5,821 nucleotides of DNA from Flavobacteriaceae bacterium UBA5079 (GTDB taxonomy: Bacteria; Bacteroidota; Bacteroidia; Flavobacteriales; Flavobacteriaceae), in NCBI GenBank assembly GCA_002414705.1, contig DIAL01000121.1, positions 3,235 to 9,055 on the forward strand, written 5' to 3'. Made by a program: the position numbers and the translations under genes. The notes below the pieces were generated by a model. The model did no database searches. It was given only the letters and a program-made list of their open reading frames with translations, and was not told where the DNA came from. Positions 1 through 5,821 of this stretch are shown here, piece after piece. Numbering within the stretch: position 1 is the stretch's first letter; each line of letters begins with the position of its first letter.

Positions 1-1151
1 AAATCTTTATCACCACGACCAGATAAACTGACCACAACAATGTCATTTGGTTTAAAAGTTTTTTCTTTAAAAACAGCTAAAGCATGAGCTGTTTCTATAG
101 CAGGAATAATACCCTCTAATTGACTTAATTCTAAACCTGCTTCCATAGCCTCATCATCTGTTATAGCAATAAATTCTGCACGACTTGATTGATATAAATG
201 CGCATGCATGGGTCCAACGCCTGGATAATCCAATCCTGCCGAAATGGAATAAGGTTCTGTTATTTGTCCATCGTTTGTTTGCATGAGTAAAGTTTTGCTT
301 CCATGAATAATGCCTATTTTTCCCAATGTTGAAGTCGCTGCACTTTCGCCAGAATGAACACCTTTTCCAGCAGCTTCAACAGCTATAAGTTTTACATTTG
401 TGTCTTCTAAAAAGTGATAATAGGCACCAGCAGCGTTGCTGCCACCACCAACGCAGGCAATAACATAATCTGGATTAGGATTGCCTTCTTGCTCTTGCAA
501 CTGCCATTTTATTTCTTCCGAAACGATAGCTTGAAAACGTGCCACCATATCCGGATATGGATGTGGTCCAACAACACTACCAATGATATAATGCGTGTTT
601 ACTGGATTATTAATCCAATCGCGAATGGCTTCATTTGTTGCGTCTTTTAACGTTTTACTTCCCGAAGTTGCAGGAACTACTTTGGCACCAAGCATGTTCA
701 TGCGTGCTACGTTAGGTGCTTGTCGTTTAATATCAACTTCACCCATATATACAATACATTCCAAACCCATTAATGCACAAACGGTTGCCGTTGCCACACC
801 ATGTTGTCCAGCACCAGTTTCAGCAATAATACGTTTTTTGCCCAAGCGTTGTGCCATAAGAATTTGTCCTATGGTGTTGTTGATTTTATGCGCACCAGTA
901 TGATTTAAATCCTCGCGTTTTAGATAGATTTTTGTGTTGTATTTTTCTGAAAGGCGCTTGGCAAAATACAGGGGAGACGGTCTGCCAACATAATCTTTAA
1001 GTAGTGCTTTAAATTCCTTTTGAAAATCAGGTTCTGCCATGACTTTCAAATATTTTAAGCGTAATTCTTCTACATTTGGATAGAGCATTTCAGGAATGAA
1101 AGCGCCTCCAAATTCTCCGTAATAGCCTTTTTCGTTAATGTTGTAATTCAT
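1..1151 (-). CDS. trpB: tryptophan synthase beta chain TrpB, 3' end cut by window
   Basis: TrpB is the PLP-dependent cytoplasmic beta subunit that condenses indole with L-serine to give L-tryptophan. It works with TrpA, which supplies indole through a tunnel. I translated it by hand: ATG at 1151-1149, then 383 full codons open to the window edge. The N-terminus reads [20 protein letters not shown], typical of the family. HTGAHKINN contains the PLP Schiff-base lysine, Lys89. AETGAGQHG contains the catalytic Glu111. The phosphate-binding loop GGGSN is residues 235-239, and [11 protein letters not shown] lies near 304-314. Ser377 in SGRGDKD, near the PLP ring nitrogen, is almost the last residue visible. 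The family is about 390-400 residues long, so only the last 10-15 are missing. The gene follows trpF after 59 nt, with an AT-rich leader and no Shine-Dalgarno sequence. trpA is expected next. All key residues are intact. Confidence 0.97.
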   Translation of the reverse strand, partial: MNYNINEKGYYGEFGGAFIPEMLYPNVEELRLKYLKVMAEPDFQKEFKALLKDYVGRPSPLYFAKRLSEKYNTKIYLKREDLNHTGAHKINNTIGQILMAQRLGKKRIIAETGAGQHGVATATVCALMGLECIVYMGEVDIKRQAPNVARMNMLGAKVVPATSGSKTLKDATNEAIRDWINNPVNTHYIIGSVVGPHPYPDMVARFQAIVSEEIKWQLQEQEGNPNPDYVIACVGGGSNAAGAYYHFLEDTNVKLIAVEAAGKGVHSGESAATSTLGKIGIIHGSKTLLMQTNDGQITEPYSISAGLDYPGVGPMHAHLYQSSRAEFIAITDDEAMEAGLELSQLEGIIPAIETAHALAVFKEKTFKPNDIVVVSLSGRGDKD

Positions 1152-1169
1152 AGTAATTTATTATGGTTA

Positions 1170-1210
1170 GTTTCAATAATTATTTTGTTAATCCAAAAAA
1201 ATCACTCAAC
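1170..1210 (-). repeat. possible decayed copy of the trpG-trpD repeat, before trpB
   Basis: This stretch fills most of the trpF-trpB gap. Read on the minus strand it contains GAGTGATTTTT (1207-1197), an 11-mer identical to one in the intact repeat copy at 3655-3700. Ten nucleotides later comes AAAATA, which is the same spacing as in that copy, and it ends in TTGAAAC where the intact copy ends in TCGAGAAG. The rest matches poorly, and the sequence is AT-rich enough for part of the likeness to be chance. No terminator hairpin or promoter is apparent. This is a tentative call. Confidence 0.3.
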
Positions 1211-1849
1211 TCAATATAATTTATTTTTAAATTTTTCTATTGCTTCAATATCTTTTAATCCTGGTGCTATTTCAAACTTACTATTCACATCCAATGCGTA
1301 GCACTTTTCTGAAATACCTTGCTTAAAAAATTCTTTAATATGTTCCACTTCATCTATTCCAATGCCTCCACTTAAAATAAATGGTTTTGTTGATGGATAG
1401 TCTTTTAACAGTTCCCAGTTAAAGGTAAATCCGTTGCCTCCTTTAAGGTCACCTTTCGTATCAAAAAGATATTTACTGACTATGTTTTCAAAAGGCTGTA
1501 AATCTTTAAAATCGAACTGTTTGCCAACACTAAAAACTTTCCAAACTTCAAAATGTTTGGCAGCATAAAGTGTGGCTAGTTCGTTGAGAATTAAAACAAA
1601 TTCCTTTGTTTGGTTGCCATGCAGTTGAACAGCGTCCAAATTGTAATTATTGGCAATGGTTATTATTTCTTCTGGTGAAGCGTCAACAAAAACACCAACT
1701 TTTTTAATAGAATCAGGCAATGTTGGAATAACACCATTAAAAAAACGTTCAGATTTTTTATAAAATATAAAGCCCAAATAATCTGGTTGCAGTTTGACAA
1801 CAGCTTCTATATTATCTAAATATTTCATACCACAAACTTTCAATTTCAT
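1211..1849 (-). CDS. trpF: phosphoribosylanthranilate isomerase TrpF
   Basis: TrpF carries out the Amadori rearrangement of N-(5'-phosphoribosyl)anthranilate to the carboxyphenylamino-deoxyribulose phosphate used by TrpC. It is a cytoplasmic single-domain TIM barrel. The protein is 212 residues, about the usual size. The N-terminal strand KVCGM carries the general base Cys6. GVFVDAS lies at 52-58 and DAVQLHG at 72-78. LFDTKGDLKGGNG places the general acid at Asp130. The phosphate-binding part is FILSGGI (157-163) followed by ALDVNSKFEIAPGLKD (185-200), a variant of the usual DVNSgvE-PGxKD motif. The ATG at 1849 overlaps the trpC stop in an ATGA, which suggests translational coupling. In enterics this enzyme is fused to TrpC, but here it is free-standing. 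No residue I would expect is missing. Confidence 0.97.
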   Translation of the reverse strand: MKLKVCGMKYLDNIEAVVKLQPDYLGFIFYKKSERFFNGVIPTLPDSIKKVGVFVDASPEEIITIANNYNLDAVQLHGNQTKEFVLILNELATLYAAKHFEVWKVFSVGKQFDFKDLQPFENIVSKYLFDTKGDLKGGNGFTFNWELLKDYPSTKPFILSGGIGIDEVEHIKEFFKQGISEKCYALDVNSKFEIAPGLKDIEAIEKFKNKLY

Positions 1850-2631
1850 AACGAAAAGTGGTTTATAAAATTATGAGCGCTTTTCCCTGGGTTATCTGTT
1901 TTCATAAAATTTTCTCCAATTAAAAAACCTTGGTAACCATAAAGCTTTAATTGTTTTATGGCTTCTACAGAACTAATACCACTTTCAGAAACTTTTATAA
2001 AGTTGTTTGGAATTAGTTCGCTTAATGTTTTGCTTGTTTCCAATGAAACCTCAAAGGTTTTTAAATTCCGATTATTTACTCCAATCATATCCAAACTCGG
2101 CATGATGGATTTTTGTAATTCAGCTTCATTATGGACTTCCAACAAAACTTCTAGTTGAAGGCTTTTTGCAAATTCTGAAAAGGTTTTAATTTCTTCCTGT
2201 GTTAGGATAGCTGCAATAAGTAAAATAACATCAGCCCCAAAAGCTTTGGCTTCTAAAATTTGATAACTATCAATAATAAATTCCTTACGTAAAAGAGGCA
2301 AATTGCAGCTAGCTCGCGCCAAAAGTAGATCGTCTAATGAACCTCCAAAATACTTGCCATCTGTTAAAACAGACATACCACAAACTCCCGAATTTTCATA
2401 GCCTTGAGCCACATCAAACACATTTAAATTATGATTTATAACCTGTTTGGAAGGCGAACGTCTTTTATGTTCTGCAATGATTCCTGATGGACTATTTTGT
2501 AGGTTTTTAATTAGCGAAACAGTTTCGCGTTCAAATAAAACCGACTGTTCCAATTGTGAAGTAGGAATGAGTTGTTTTTTTAAAGCAACTTCCTTACGTT
2601 TATCAGCAACTATTTTTTGTAATATATCCAT
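1846..2631 (-). CDS. trpC: indole-3-glycerol phosphate synthase TrpC
   Basis: TrpC closes the indole ring, converting the carboxyphenylamino-deoxyribulose phosphate from TrpF to indole-3-glycerol phosphate with loss of CO2 and water. It is a cytoplasmic TIM barrel with an extra N-terminal helix. The protein is 261 residues, normal for a monofunctional enzyme. The catalytic set is complete: Glu54 and Lys56 in IIAEHKRRSPSK, Lys116 in LRKEFIIDSYQI, Glu165 in LLEVHNEAEL, Asn186 in IGVNNRNL, and Glu216-Ser217 in KVSESGIS. The phosphate loop GFLIGENFM is at 235-243. These positions follow those of the Sulfolobus enzyme with a steady offset of 3 to 6. His55 stands where many homologues have Ile or Val, between the two catalytic residues; I take it as lineage variation. 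The start ATG at 2631 lies 27 nt after trpD. The stop overlaps the trpF start. Confidence 0.97.
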   Translation of the reverse strand: MDILQKIVADKRKEVALKKQLIPTSQLEQSVLFERETVSLIKNLQNSPSGIIAEHKRRSPSKQVINHNLNVFDVAQGYENSGVCGMSVLTDGKYFGGSLDDLLLARASCNLPLLRKEFIIDSYQILEAKAFGADVILLIAAILTQEEIKTFSEFAKSLQLEVLLEVHNEAELQKSIMPSLDMIGVNNRNLKTFEVSLETSKTLSELIPNNFIKVSESGISSVEAIKQLKLYGYQGFLIGENFMKTDNPGKSAHNFINHFSL

Positions 2632-2658
2632 ATAATAAACCTTGTTTTATTTGATTTT

Positions 2659-3654
2659 TTATTTCTTACTTAAAGCTACTAATTTTTCAAAGCGCTGTTT
2701 TGCTTGACCACTTTTTAAAGATTCTTGAGCTAATGAAAAGCTTTCTGAAATGGATGTGTTTTTTACTGTTGAAATAGCTAATGCTGCATTTGCGCAAACC
2801 ACATTATTTTGTGCATTAGTACCCTGTCCATTTAAAATATGTGTAAATATTTTAGCAGATGAAGCTACTGAATCTCCACCATGAATTGCTTCTTGTTTTA
2901 AAGGTTCTACGCTAAAATCCCTTGGGTTAAGTATCATTTCTGAAGTGTTGTTAATCACTTTTGCGGAGCCCGTTAATGAAATTTCGTCATAGCCATCTAA
3001 CGCATGAACAATGCTATAGTTTTTATCCGAATTTTGATACAGATAACTATACAAGCGTAATAACTCCAAACTAAAAACACCAACTAATTGATTTTCTGGA
3101 AAAGCAGGATTTACCATAGGACCTAACATGTTAAAAAATGTTTTTACACCTAATTCCTTACGGATAGGTGCTACATTTTTCATAGCAGGATGAAACAAAG
3201 GCGCATGTAGTACGCATATATTAGCTTGATCCAAACAGGTTTTTAGAAATCCAATGTCATCACTAAATTTTATGCCTAAATATTCCATAACGTTTGATGA
3301 TCCACAAGCAGATGATACACCATAATTACCATGTTTTGAAACATGAACACCAGCTCCAGCTGTTACAAAAGAAGCCAAGGTTGAAATATTAAAAGTGTCC
3401 TTGCCATCGCCTCCAGTACCACATAAATCTATGGCATTGTAGCCTTTTAAATCTACCGGAATACACAACTCTAATAAAGCATCGCGAAAGCCTTGAAGTT
3501 CTTCAATAGTAATATTTCGCATCATATAGACCGTTAAAAAGGACGCTATTTGACTCTGATTGTAATTGCCTTTTGAAATGTTAACCAAAACACTTTTTGC
3601 TTCATAGCTAGAAATGTGTTCTTGGTTAATGAGTCTGTTAAGTATATTTTTCAT
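2659..3654 (-). CDS. trpD: anthranilate phosphoribosyltransferase TrpD
   Basis: TrpD transfers the phosphoribosyl group of PRPP to anthranilate, the second step of the pathway. It is usually a cytoplasmic homodimer with Mg2+. From the ATG at 3654 the protein is 331 residues, normal for the family. The helical N-terminal domain starts MKNILNRLIN. The PRPP loop GTGGDGKDTFNIST is at 79-92. KHGNYGVSSACGSSN at 107-121 is the second signature, with Tyr111 where many homologues have Arg. RKELGVKTFFNMLGPMVNP at 165-183 contributes the anthranilate-site Arg165, and HALDGYDEISLTG at 217-229 the Mg2+-binding Asp-Glu pair. The frame stays open upstream to a GTG at 3690, adding MIFEVRENSIEK. Those 12 codons lie wholly inside a repeat copy (3655-3700) and are not part of the family, so I start at 3654. 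The fused TrpG domain found in E. coli TrpD is absent. The upstream gap is the longest in the operon. Confidence 0.96.
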   Translation of the reverse strand: MKNILNRLINQEHISSYEAKSVLVNISKGNYNQSQIASFLTVYMMRNITIEELQGFRDALLELCIPVDLKGYNAIDLCGTGGDGKDTFNISTLASFVTAGAGVHVSKHGNYGVSSACGSSNVMEYLGIKFSDDIGFLKTCLDQANICVLHAPLFHPAMKNVAPIRKELGVKTFFNMLGPMVNPAFPENQLVGVFSLELLRLYSYLYQNSDKNYSIVHALDGYDEISLTGSAKVINNTSEMILNPRDFSVEPLKQEAIHGGDSVASSAKIFTHILNGQGTNAQNNVVCANAALAISTVKNTSISESFSLAQESLKSGQAKQRFEKLVALSKK

Positions 3655-3700
3655 CTTCTCGATACTATTTTCTCGTACCTCAAAAATCACTCGAAGTGAC
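3655..3700 (-). repeat. short palindromic repeat, copy 1, abutting trpD start
   Basis: This is a 46-bp unit. On the minus strand it begins GTCACTTCGAGTGATTTTT (3700-3682) and ends AATAGTATCGAGAAG directly before the trpD ATG. The two ends are imperfect inverted repeats: CTTC-GA-TTTT near the start pairs with AAAA-TC-GAAG at the end, around a centre GAGGTACGAG. It could form a weak hairpin, as short dispersed intergenic repeats often do. It is followed upstream, without a spacer, by a second copy. I recall similar GTCACTTCGAGTGA-type repeats scattered through Flavobacteriaceae genomes, but that is memory and not a search. One reading frame through the unit is open and runs into trpD. Confidence 0.7.
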
Positions 3701-3744
3701 GTTGTTGATACTATTATTTTGATTTAAAAATCACTTAAAGTGAC
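3701..3744 (-). repeat. short palindromic repeat, copy 2, partly decayed
   Basis: This is a 44-bp unit in direct tandem with copy 1. On the minus strand it begins GTCACTTTAAGTGATTTTT, matching copy 1 at 17 of 19 positions. It keeps AATAGTATC, and ends AACAAC where copy 1 has GAGAAG. The middle is 2 nt shorter and AT-richer, and has lost the GAGGTACGAG core. The terminal inverted repeat is largely lost, so this looks like the older or more eroded copy. The two CG-to-TA changes near its start create a perfect 13-nt palindrome, TCACTTTAAGTGA (3743-3731). It contains the TAA (3726-3724) that closes the frame leading into trpD. Confidence 0.6.
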
Positions 3745-3855
3745 GTTTATGGATTCTATATTTTAATTAAAGGTGAAGCCATTTTCAGAATGTCCCTAAA
3801 AACTAAATATGTCTTATGTTTTTTCATTTTTTTTTGAATCATTTGTTTCATCAAT
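3745..3855 (-). other. trpG-trpD intergenic stretch with a 31-codon ORF of unknown status
   Basis: This stretch is AT-rich and separates the trpG stop from the repeat pair. On the minus strand an ATG at 3851, 4 nt after the trpG stop, opens a 31-codon frame ending in TAG at 3758-3756. The peptide is basic at its start (MKQMIQKKMKKHK) and more hydrophobic later (YLVFRDILKMASPLIK). It has no Trp codon, so it is not a classical trp attenuation leader. It crosses a run of nine A (3835-3827), so length changes there would shift its frame. I do not recognise the peptide and see no domain. It may be a chance ORF, a gene remnant or a real small gene. I see no terminator hairpin and no convincing promoter. 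Confidence 0.4.
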
Positions 3856-4431
3856 TTAACTTTTCAGCCAATTGGCTAACATTTGTTTTCCATTAGGAGT
3901 TAAAACCGATTCAGGATGAAATTGTACGCCTCGGACATCAAATATTTTATGCCGAAGTGACATAATTTGCCCATTTTCATCATACGATGTTGCTTCCAAT
4001 ACATCCGGTAAATTATTTTGAACAACCCAAGAGTGGTAACGTCCCACTTCCATGTTTTTTCCTAATCCCTTAAAAAGTGCTTCATCATCAACTGAAACCG
4101 TAATTTGAGTTGCAACTCCATGAAAAACGGTTTCTAAATTAGTTAATGAGCCTCCAAAAACTTCACCAATAGCTTGTTGTCCCAAACAAACACCTAAAAT
4201 ACTTTTAGTTGCTGCATACCTTTTTATAATGGCTTTTAGTAAACCAGCTTCATCTGGAATGCCTGGCCCAGGCGATAAAACAATTTTATCAAATGCATCC
4301 ACTTCATCTAAAGTAAGTTGGTCATTTCGTTTAACTGTAACCTTGCAATCTAAATCTTCTAAATAATGCACCAGATTATAGGTGAAACTATCATAGTTAT
4401 CAATAACTAATATATGTGTGTCGTTTTCCAT
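3856..4431 (-). CDS. trpG: anthranilate synthase component II, glutamine amidotransferase TrpG
   Basis: TrpG hydrolyses glutamine and channels ammonia to TrpE, which makes anthranilate from chorismate. The protein is 191 residues, a single class I glutamine amidotransferase domain of usual size. It opens ILVIDNYDSFTYNLVHYL. The oxyanion loop SPGPG is at 53-57. The nucleophile is Cys82 in GVCLGQQAIGE, and His172 with Glu174 in VQFHPES complete the catalytic triad. RYHSW at 131-135 is also typical of the family. The ATG at 4431 is 2 nt after the trpE stop (TAA AC ATG), so the two subunits are probably made together by coupled translation. TrpG and PabA are alike in sequence, and some bacteria share one protein between both pathways. 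Placement directly after trpE favours trpG, but a dual role cannot be excluded from this sequence. Confidence 0.96.
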   Translation of the reverse strand: MENDTHILVIDNYDSFTYNLVHYLEDLDCKVTVKRNDQLTLDEVDAFDKIVLSPGPGIPDEAGLLKAIIKRYAATKSILGVCLGQQAIGEVFGGSLTNLETVFHGVATQITVSVDDEALFKGLGKNMEVGRYHSWVVQNNLPDVLEATSYDENGQIMSLRHKIFDVRGVQFHPESVLTPNGKQMLANWLKS

Positions 4432-4433
4432 GT

Positions 4434-5821
4434 TTAAATATCGCTTGCCAATTCTATCGCTTTTGTTAGAGCGCCTAATTTATTATATACTTCTTGTAGT
4501 TCACTTTCAGGATCCGATTTGGATACTAATCCTGCGCCAGCTTGCCAATGTAATTCATGGTTTTTACTTAAAAACGTCCGAATCATAATGGCATGATTAA
4601 AATTACCATGAAAATTCATAAAACCAATTGCGCCTCCATAAAAATCCCGACTTGTTGTTTCATATTTTTCAATGAGTTGCATGGCTTTGTGTTTGGGTGC
4701 ACCACTTAATGTTCCTGCTGGAAATGTGTCGGCAACCATTTGCATAGTGGTAGTTTCTGCATGCTTCTTACCTGTAACTTTACTCACCAAATGTATAACA
4801 TGCGAGAAAAATTGGACTTCTCTGTAGGTTTCAACTTCCACCTGACTACCATGTCTGCTTAAGTCATTTCGAGCTAAATCTACTAACATAACATGTTCCG
4901 CATTTTCTTTGCCATCTTCAGCAAGCTGTTTAGCAAGAATAGTGTCTTGTTCATCATTACCAGTTCGTTTAAAAGTACCAGCAATTGGGTGAATTTCTGC
5001 CTTTTCATCTTTAACAATTAATTGCGCTTCTGGCGAGCTTCCAAAGATTTTGAAATCGCCATAATCAAAGTAAAAAAGATAAGGAGATGGATTAATACTT
5101 CGCAAGGCACGATAAACATTAAACTCATCGCCTTTAAATTTCTGTGAGAATTTTTTCGACAAAACCAATTGAAAAACATCACCTCTCGCACAGTGTTGTT
5201 TAGCCAGTTCTACTTGGTCTTTATATGCTTTGTCTGTTAAGTTTGATGTGGTTTCACCTGTTGTTGAAAAGTTAAATGCAGCAAAATTTTTTGAGGTGAT
5301 GAGTTGTAAAATCTCATCAATATTAGTTTCTGTATTAAAACAATGTGCAAAAATATAGGCTTCATTTTTATGATGGTTAATGGCTATAATATTTTGGTAA
5401 ACGGCATAATGAATATCTGGAATATCCTGATGACCTTCTTTTTTTGAAATTTTAATATCCTCAAAATACCGAACAGCATCATAAGCCATATAACCAAATA
5501 CACCATTATTAATAAATTTAAAATCGGTATCCGAATGAATTTTAAAACGCTTGGTGAATTTGTGAATACGATTTACGACATTGGTTTTTTTAGAAATTTT
5601 ATGAATCAATTGACTTCCATCCGGAAAGTTTTGTGTTATGGTTTCATTTTTCACCGAAATATCAGCAATAGGATTGCAACAGATGTATGAAAACGTATTG
5701 TCGTTAGCATGATAATCACTACTTTCCAGTAAAATACTATTCGGAAATTTATCGCGAATTTTTAGATAAACGCTCACTGGTGTGATTGTGTCTGCTAGTA
5801 TTTTCTTATAATGTGTGTAAA
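4434..5821 (-). CDS. trpE: anthranilate synthase component I TrpE, 5' end cut by window
   Basis: TrpE converts chorismate and TrpG-supplied ammonia to anthranilate, the committed step. 461 complete residues are visible. Numbering here counts from the first full codon, Tyr at 5819-5817. The frame is open to the edge and begins YTHYKKILADTITPVSVYL, so the GTG at 5777 is an internal Val and not the start; only a few residues should be missing. LLES (30-33) and NPSPYLFYF (243-251) correspond to elements of the tryptophan feedback site in enteric TrpE, so end-product inhibition is likely (inference). The chorismate-binding domain has HPIAGT (277-282), MLVDLARNDLSR (311-322), HLVSKVTG (343-350), GTLSGAPK (369-376) and AGAGLVSKSDPESE (427-440). 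PIAGT, with Ala rather than the Lys of PabB's PIKGT, supports anthranilate synthase over aminodeoxychorismate synthase. TrpG follows after 2 nt. Confidence 0.97.
   Translation of the reverse strand, partial: YTHYKKILADTITPVSVYLKIRDKFPNSILLESSDYHANDNTFSYICCNPIADISVKNETITQNFPDGSQLIHKISKKTNVVNRIHKFTKRFKIHSDTDFKFINNGVFGYMAYDAVRYFEDIKISKKEGHQDIPDIHYAVYQNIIAINHHKNEAYIFAHCFNTETNIDEILQLITSKNFAAFNFSTTGETTSNLTDKAYKDQVELAKQHCARGDVFQLVLSKKFSQKFKGDEFNVYRALRSINPSPYLFYFDYGDFKIFGSSPEAQLIVKDEKAEIHPIAGTFKRTGNDEQDTILAKQLAEDGKENAEHVMLVDLARNDLSRHGSQVEVETYREVQFFSHVIHLVSKVTGKKHAETTTMQMVADTFPAGTLSGAPKHKAMQLIEKYETTSRDFYGGAIGFMNFHGNFNHAIMIRTFLSKNHELHWQAGAGLVSKSDPESELQEVYNKLGALTKAIELASDI

Larger units (their letters stand above)
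1..5821 (-). other. trp operon (trpE-G-D-C-F-B), both ends outside the window
   Basis: Six tryptophan biosynthesis genes lie in a row on the minus strand: trpE, trpG, trpD, trpC, trpF, trpB. Gaps along transcription are 2 nt (E-G), 201 nt (G-D), 27 nt (D-C), a 4-nt overlap (C-F) and 59 nt (F-B). No hairpin followed by a U-run that would act as a terminator is visible in any gap, so one transcript is likely (inference). I recognise no Bacteroidota-type promoter (TTTG at -33 with TAnnTTTG at -7) in the internal gaps. trpC and trpF are separate genes, as are trpG and trpD, unlike the fused versions in E. coli. The operon promoter, any leader or attenuator, and trpA are not in the window. Confidence 0.93.

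Noticed and set aside
414..903. Two overlapping plus-strand ORFs (414-650 and 595-903)
   Set aside because: Both lie antisense to trpB, which is intact across the whole span with all its motifs. Their translations resemble no family I know.
1152..1200. Possible Bacteroidota promoter before trpB (TTTG followed by an AT-rich stretch ending TTATTG)
   Set aside because: The spacing of about 10 nt is far from the usual 19 or so, and the -7 element does not fit TAnnTTTG. This is expected by chance in such AT-rich sequence.
1958..2635. Two plus-strand ORFs (1958-2158 and 2447-2635)
   Set aside because: Both are antisense to the fully conserved trpC frame and look like reading-frame shadows.
3731..3743. 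Perfect 13-nt palindrome TCACTTTAAGTGA as a possible operator
   Set aside because: It is the start of repeat copy 2, and copy 1 has a diverged version at the same place. I know of no TrpR-type control in this group, and an operator in mid-operon is unlikely.
3951..3961. CGAAGTGAC inside trpG, resembling the repeat end
   Set aside because: It is only a 9-mer match and it encodes part of the normal TrpG segment MSLRHK. No other part of the repeat is present.
4434..5821. Component I as PabB (aminodeoxychorismate synthase)
   Set aside because: The active-site motif is PIAGT rather than PIKGT, the LLES feedback element is present, and the gene heads a trp operon.

Overview
The window holds most of a tryptophan biosynthesis operon from an AT-rich member of the Bacteroidota, most likely the family Flavobacteriaceae. 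The organism call is inference. It rests on the strong AT bias, protein wording that looks flavobacterial to me (for example KHGNYGVSSACGSSN in TrpD and TITPVSVYLKIRDKFPNS in TrpE), the separate genes trpE-trpG-trpD-trpC-trpF-trpB in that order, and the lack of clear Shine-Dalgarno sequences before the starts. All genes lie on the minus strand, so transcription runs from position 5821 towards position 1.

In order of transcription: trpE (4434-5821, cut by the window edge a few residues short of its start), trpG (3856-4431, 2 nt after trpE), a 201-bp non-coding gap (3655-3855), trpD (3654 down to 2659), trpC (2631 down to 1846, after a 27-nt gap), trpF (1849 down to 1211, overlapping trpC by ATGA), a 59-nt gap, and trpB (1151 down to the window edge, lacking only its last residues). 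trpA would be expected just beyond position 1, and the promoter and any leader beyond position 5821. Neither can be seen here.

The products cover the pathway from chorismate to tryptophan except TrpA. TrpE and TrpG form anthranilate synthase, TrpD adds the phosphoribosyl group, TrpF isomerises it, TrpC closes the indole ring, and TrpB joins indole to serine. Every gene keeps the family's key residues. I found no internal stop or frameshift in any of them.

The part that is not routine is the trpG-trpD gap. It carries two head-to-tail copies (46 and 44 bp) of a short, imperfectly palindromic repeat. The copy next to trpD is read in frame into trpD and creates a false upstream GTG start, so the real start is the ATG at 3654. 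A possible decayed third copy lies before trpB. A 31-codon ORF of unknown status fills the rest of the gap. I see no undescribed biological system here: this is a conserved housekeeping operon with a small repeat insertion.
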